Source: Heyndrickxia coagulans (lineage in GTDB: Bacteria > Bacillota > Bacilli > Bacillales > Caldibacillaceae). From it: a stretch of DNA of 49,192 nt. Positions within the stretch are counted from its first letter, which is position 1. Every line of letters starts with the position of its first letter. Both the position numbers and the translations under genes were made by a program. This document shows, piece by piece, positions 47,511 through 49,192 of the stretch. Where the stretch lies: contig CADBNU010000074.1 in assembly GCA_902796085.1 (NCBI GenBank), positions 1 through 49,192 of the forward strand, in the 5' to 3' direction. Below the pieces are notes generated by a model, which searched no databases, was not told where the DNA came from, and was given only the letters and a program-made list of their open reading frames with translations.

Positions 47511-47560
47511 CGTTCTATCTTGTCCCATTTGTACATATTATGATTTAGGGAGGAATGTTT

Positions 47561-48523
47561 ATGAAAAAATTTCCGATAATGCGCATCGTACTTCTATTAC
47601 TTATTCCAATTATTGCTTTTTTTATTGTTCAAAATCCGTTTACTACTAAATACGTTAAAAAGTTAAGATCAGATGTAATAGATGTTTCAGCTAGTAAAGA
47701 TAGTCTATATTCCGAAATTGAAAAGAAAGCGTCTGAGTATGAAATTCCACCTCAAGATGCTAAAATTGATAAGGTGTGGAAAAAAATTCCAGGTTATAAT
47801 GGAATTGCAGTTAATATTAACGCATCCTTTGAAAATATGAGAGATGATGGCGTTTTCGTAGAAGAAGAATTGGTATTTGAACAAATTAAACCAAAAGTTC
47901 ACCTTAAAGATTTACCAGCATCTCCTATTTTTAAAGGACACCCAGAAAAGCCAATGATAGCCATTACATTTAATGTTGCGTGGGGTAATGAATATCTTTC
48001 ATCAATTTTAGCTACATTGAAAAAGCATAGTGTGTATGCTACTTTTTTTATCGAGGGCAGATGGGCGAAAGAAAATCCGAATTTTGTTCGTATGATCTAC
48101 GAAGGTGGGCACGAAATAGGTAATCATTCATATTCTCATCCAGATATGAAACAGTTGAGTGCAGAAAAAATAAAAAAACAATTGCATGATACAAATGAAA
48201 TTATTAAAGCAACGATTGGGAAAACACCAACCTTATTTGCACCTCCTAGCGGTAGTTACAATGATCAGGTTGTCAAGATTGCTCATGATATGAATATGGA
48301 AACGATTATGTGGTCAATTGATACGATTGATTGGAAAGATCCTCCTCCACAAACATTAATACAACGTGTGACAAAACAACTTCACAATGGTGCAATTATT
48401 CTTGCACACCCAACTGAATCAACTTCTAAAGCACTGGATACATTATTAACAAAAATAAAAGATGAAGGATATCGTTTAGGAACCATTTCTAACTTGTTAG
48501 ATGAAAAGAGAATTATGAATTAA
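47561..48523 (+). CDS. ylxY: YlxY, polysaccharide-deacetylase-like protein with degenerate active site
   Basis: ATG 47561 is seven bases after GGGAGG (47548-47553); ATG 47555 is only one base away from it. The 320-residue protein has an N-terminal signal/anchor (residues 6-24). A NodB-type domain lies at about 130-315. Motif 2 is intact (H189 and H193 in HSYSHP), as are D254/D257-W258 and H283. Motif 1 reads TFNVAWGNE (136-144) in place of TFDDGP, and motif 3 reads APPSGSY (227-233) with Ala for Arg. Deacetylase activity is therefore uncertain. The family lies near dipicolinate genes in spore formers. Confidence 0.9.
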   Translation: MKKFPIMRIVLLLLIPIIAFFIVQNPFTTKYVKKLRSDVIDVSASKDSLYSEIEKKASEYEIPPQDAKIDKVWKKIPGYNGIAVNINASFENMRDDGVFVEEELVFEQIKPKVHLKDLPASPIFKGHPEKPMIAITFNVAWGNEYLSSILATLKKHSVYATFFIEGRWAKENPNFVRMIYEGGHEIGNHSYSHPDMKQLSAEKIKKQLHDTNEIIKATIGKTPTLFAPPSGSYNDQVVKIAHDMNMETIMWSIDTIDWKDPPPQTLIQRVTKQLHNGAIILAHPTESTSKALDTLLTKIKDEGYRLGTISNLLDEKRIMN

Positions 48524-48565
48524 TTTGTTCGAAGTTTAAAAAAACAACATTAGGAGGAAATATAC

Positions 48566-49192
48566 TTGATAAAAAAATATACTTGCAAAAATGGTGTTCG
48601 CATCATACTAGAAGAAATGCCGATATTACGATCTGTAGCGATTGGAATCTGGGTAAAGACTGGTTCACGCAATGAAAGCCCGGAAATAAATGGAATTTCT
48701 CATTTTATTGAACATATGTTTTTCAAAGGGACGAAGTCACGTTCTGCTAAAGAAATTGCGGAAAGCTTTGATCGTATCGGTGGGCAAGTGAATGCCTTTA
48801 CATCTAAGGAATACACATGTTTTTATGCGAAAGTATTAGATACCCATGCATCTTATGCGTTAGAAGTACTTTCAGACATGTTCTTTAATTCAGTTTTCGA
48901 TGAAAAAGAATTGGAAAAAGAAAGAAAAGTTGTACTTGAAGAAATAAAAATGTATGAAGATACACCAGATGATATCGTCCATGATTTACTTAGTAAAGCG
49001 ATTTATGAAAATCATCCTTTAGGTTATCCAATTTTAGGAACGGAAGAAACATTACAATCTTTTACCAATGATATGTTAAAACAATATATTCACAGTACAT
49101 ATACACCTGAGAATGTTGTTATCTCTGTAGCTGGAAATATAACGGACTCATTTATTCAAGAAATTGAAGAAATATTTGGCTCATATGAAGCC
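48566..49192 (+). CDS. mlpA: M16 family zinc peptidase MlpA (YmxG), N-terminal part (cut by window edge)
   Basis: TTG 48566 follows TAGGAGGAAA (48551-48560) and yields MIKKYTCKNGVRIILEEMPI. The frame stays open to the window end (209 codons). The inverted zinc motif HFIEH (46-50), followed by MFFKGTKSRSAKEIAESFDR, IGGQVNAFTSKEYTCFYAKV and EEIKMYEDTPDDIVHDLL, marks a pitrilysin/M16-type processing protease. About half of the usual 410 residues are present. It follows ylxY after 42 bases, as in B. subtilis. Confidence 0.95.
   Translation, partial: MIKKYTCKNGVRIILEEMPILRSVAIGIWVKTGSRNESPEINGISHFIEHMFFKGTKSRSAKEIAESFDRIGGQVNAFTSKEYTCFYAKVLDTHASYALEVLSDMFFNSVFDEKELEKERKVVLEEIKMYEDTPDDIVHDLLSKAIYENHPLGYPILGTEETLQSFTNDMLKQYIHSTYTPENVVISVAGNITDSFIQEIEEIFGSYEA

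Noticed and set aside
1..49192. Mobile elements, CRISPR arrays, tRNA/rRNA genes, toxin-antitoxin or defence genes
   Set aside because: Every sizeable plus-strand frame is explained by a core gene, gaps are all below 300 bases, and no terminal repeats, spacer arrays or cloverleaf patterns were seen.

Overview
This window is chromosomal core DNA from a low-GC, endospore-forming Bacillota, most likely a member of the Bacillaceae. The gene order matches the Bacillus subtilis fla/che to rpsB to nusA/infB to pnp/ylxY/mlpA segment. All genes are on the plus strand and most are separated by a few bases or overlap by 1-17 bases. Ribosome binding sites are strong (AGGAGG or GGAGGTGA type). I see no mobile element, CRISPR array, tRNA, rRNA, prophage or defence island, and no clear sign of recent transfer. 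Differences from B. subtilis include a roughly 500-residue hook protein, a TIGR02530-type gene between flgD and flgE, and a 103-codon gene of unknown function between sigD and swrB. The species cannot be named from the sequence alone.

Region 1 (1-23051) is the 3' two-thirds of the large fla/che operon: fliI (partial), fliJ, ylxF, fliK, flgD, a TIGR02530-type gene, flgE, swrD, fliL, fliM, fliY, cheY, fliO, fliP, fliQ, fliR, flhB, flhA, flhF, flhG, cheB, cheA, cheW, cheC, cheD, sigD, an unknown small gene and swrB. It encodes the export gate, hook, switch, chemotaxis core with Bacillus-type CheC/CheD adaptation, the FlhF/FlhG placement pair and the flagellar sigma factor. Three perfect inverted repeats lie in the short gaps around flgE and fliM.

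Region 2 (23052-32623) starts with a strong promoter and a structured leader for rpsB. It continues with tsf, pyrH and frr, separated in part by intrinsic terminators. uppS has its own promoter and a long hairpin leader and is followed by cdsA, dxr, rasP and proS (isoprenoid, phospholipid, intramembrane protease and tRNA charging genes).

Region 3 (32624-49192) holds polC with its own promoter. The rimP-nusA-rnpM-ylxQ-infB-ylxP-rbfA operon follows, preceded by a promoter and then a terminator-like hairpin in the leader, which fits NusA attenuation. truB, ribF, rpsO (structured leader), pnp (leader hairpin), ylxY and the start of mlpA complete the window.

No wholly new multi-gene system is visible. 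The most interesting signals are RNA-level elements (the uppS leader, the rimP-nusA leader and the intra-operon stem-loops), an internal duplication in the hook protein and two poorly understood small flagellar-operon genes.
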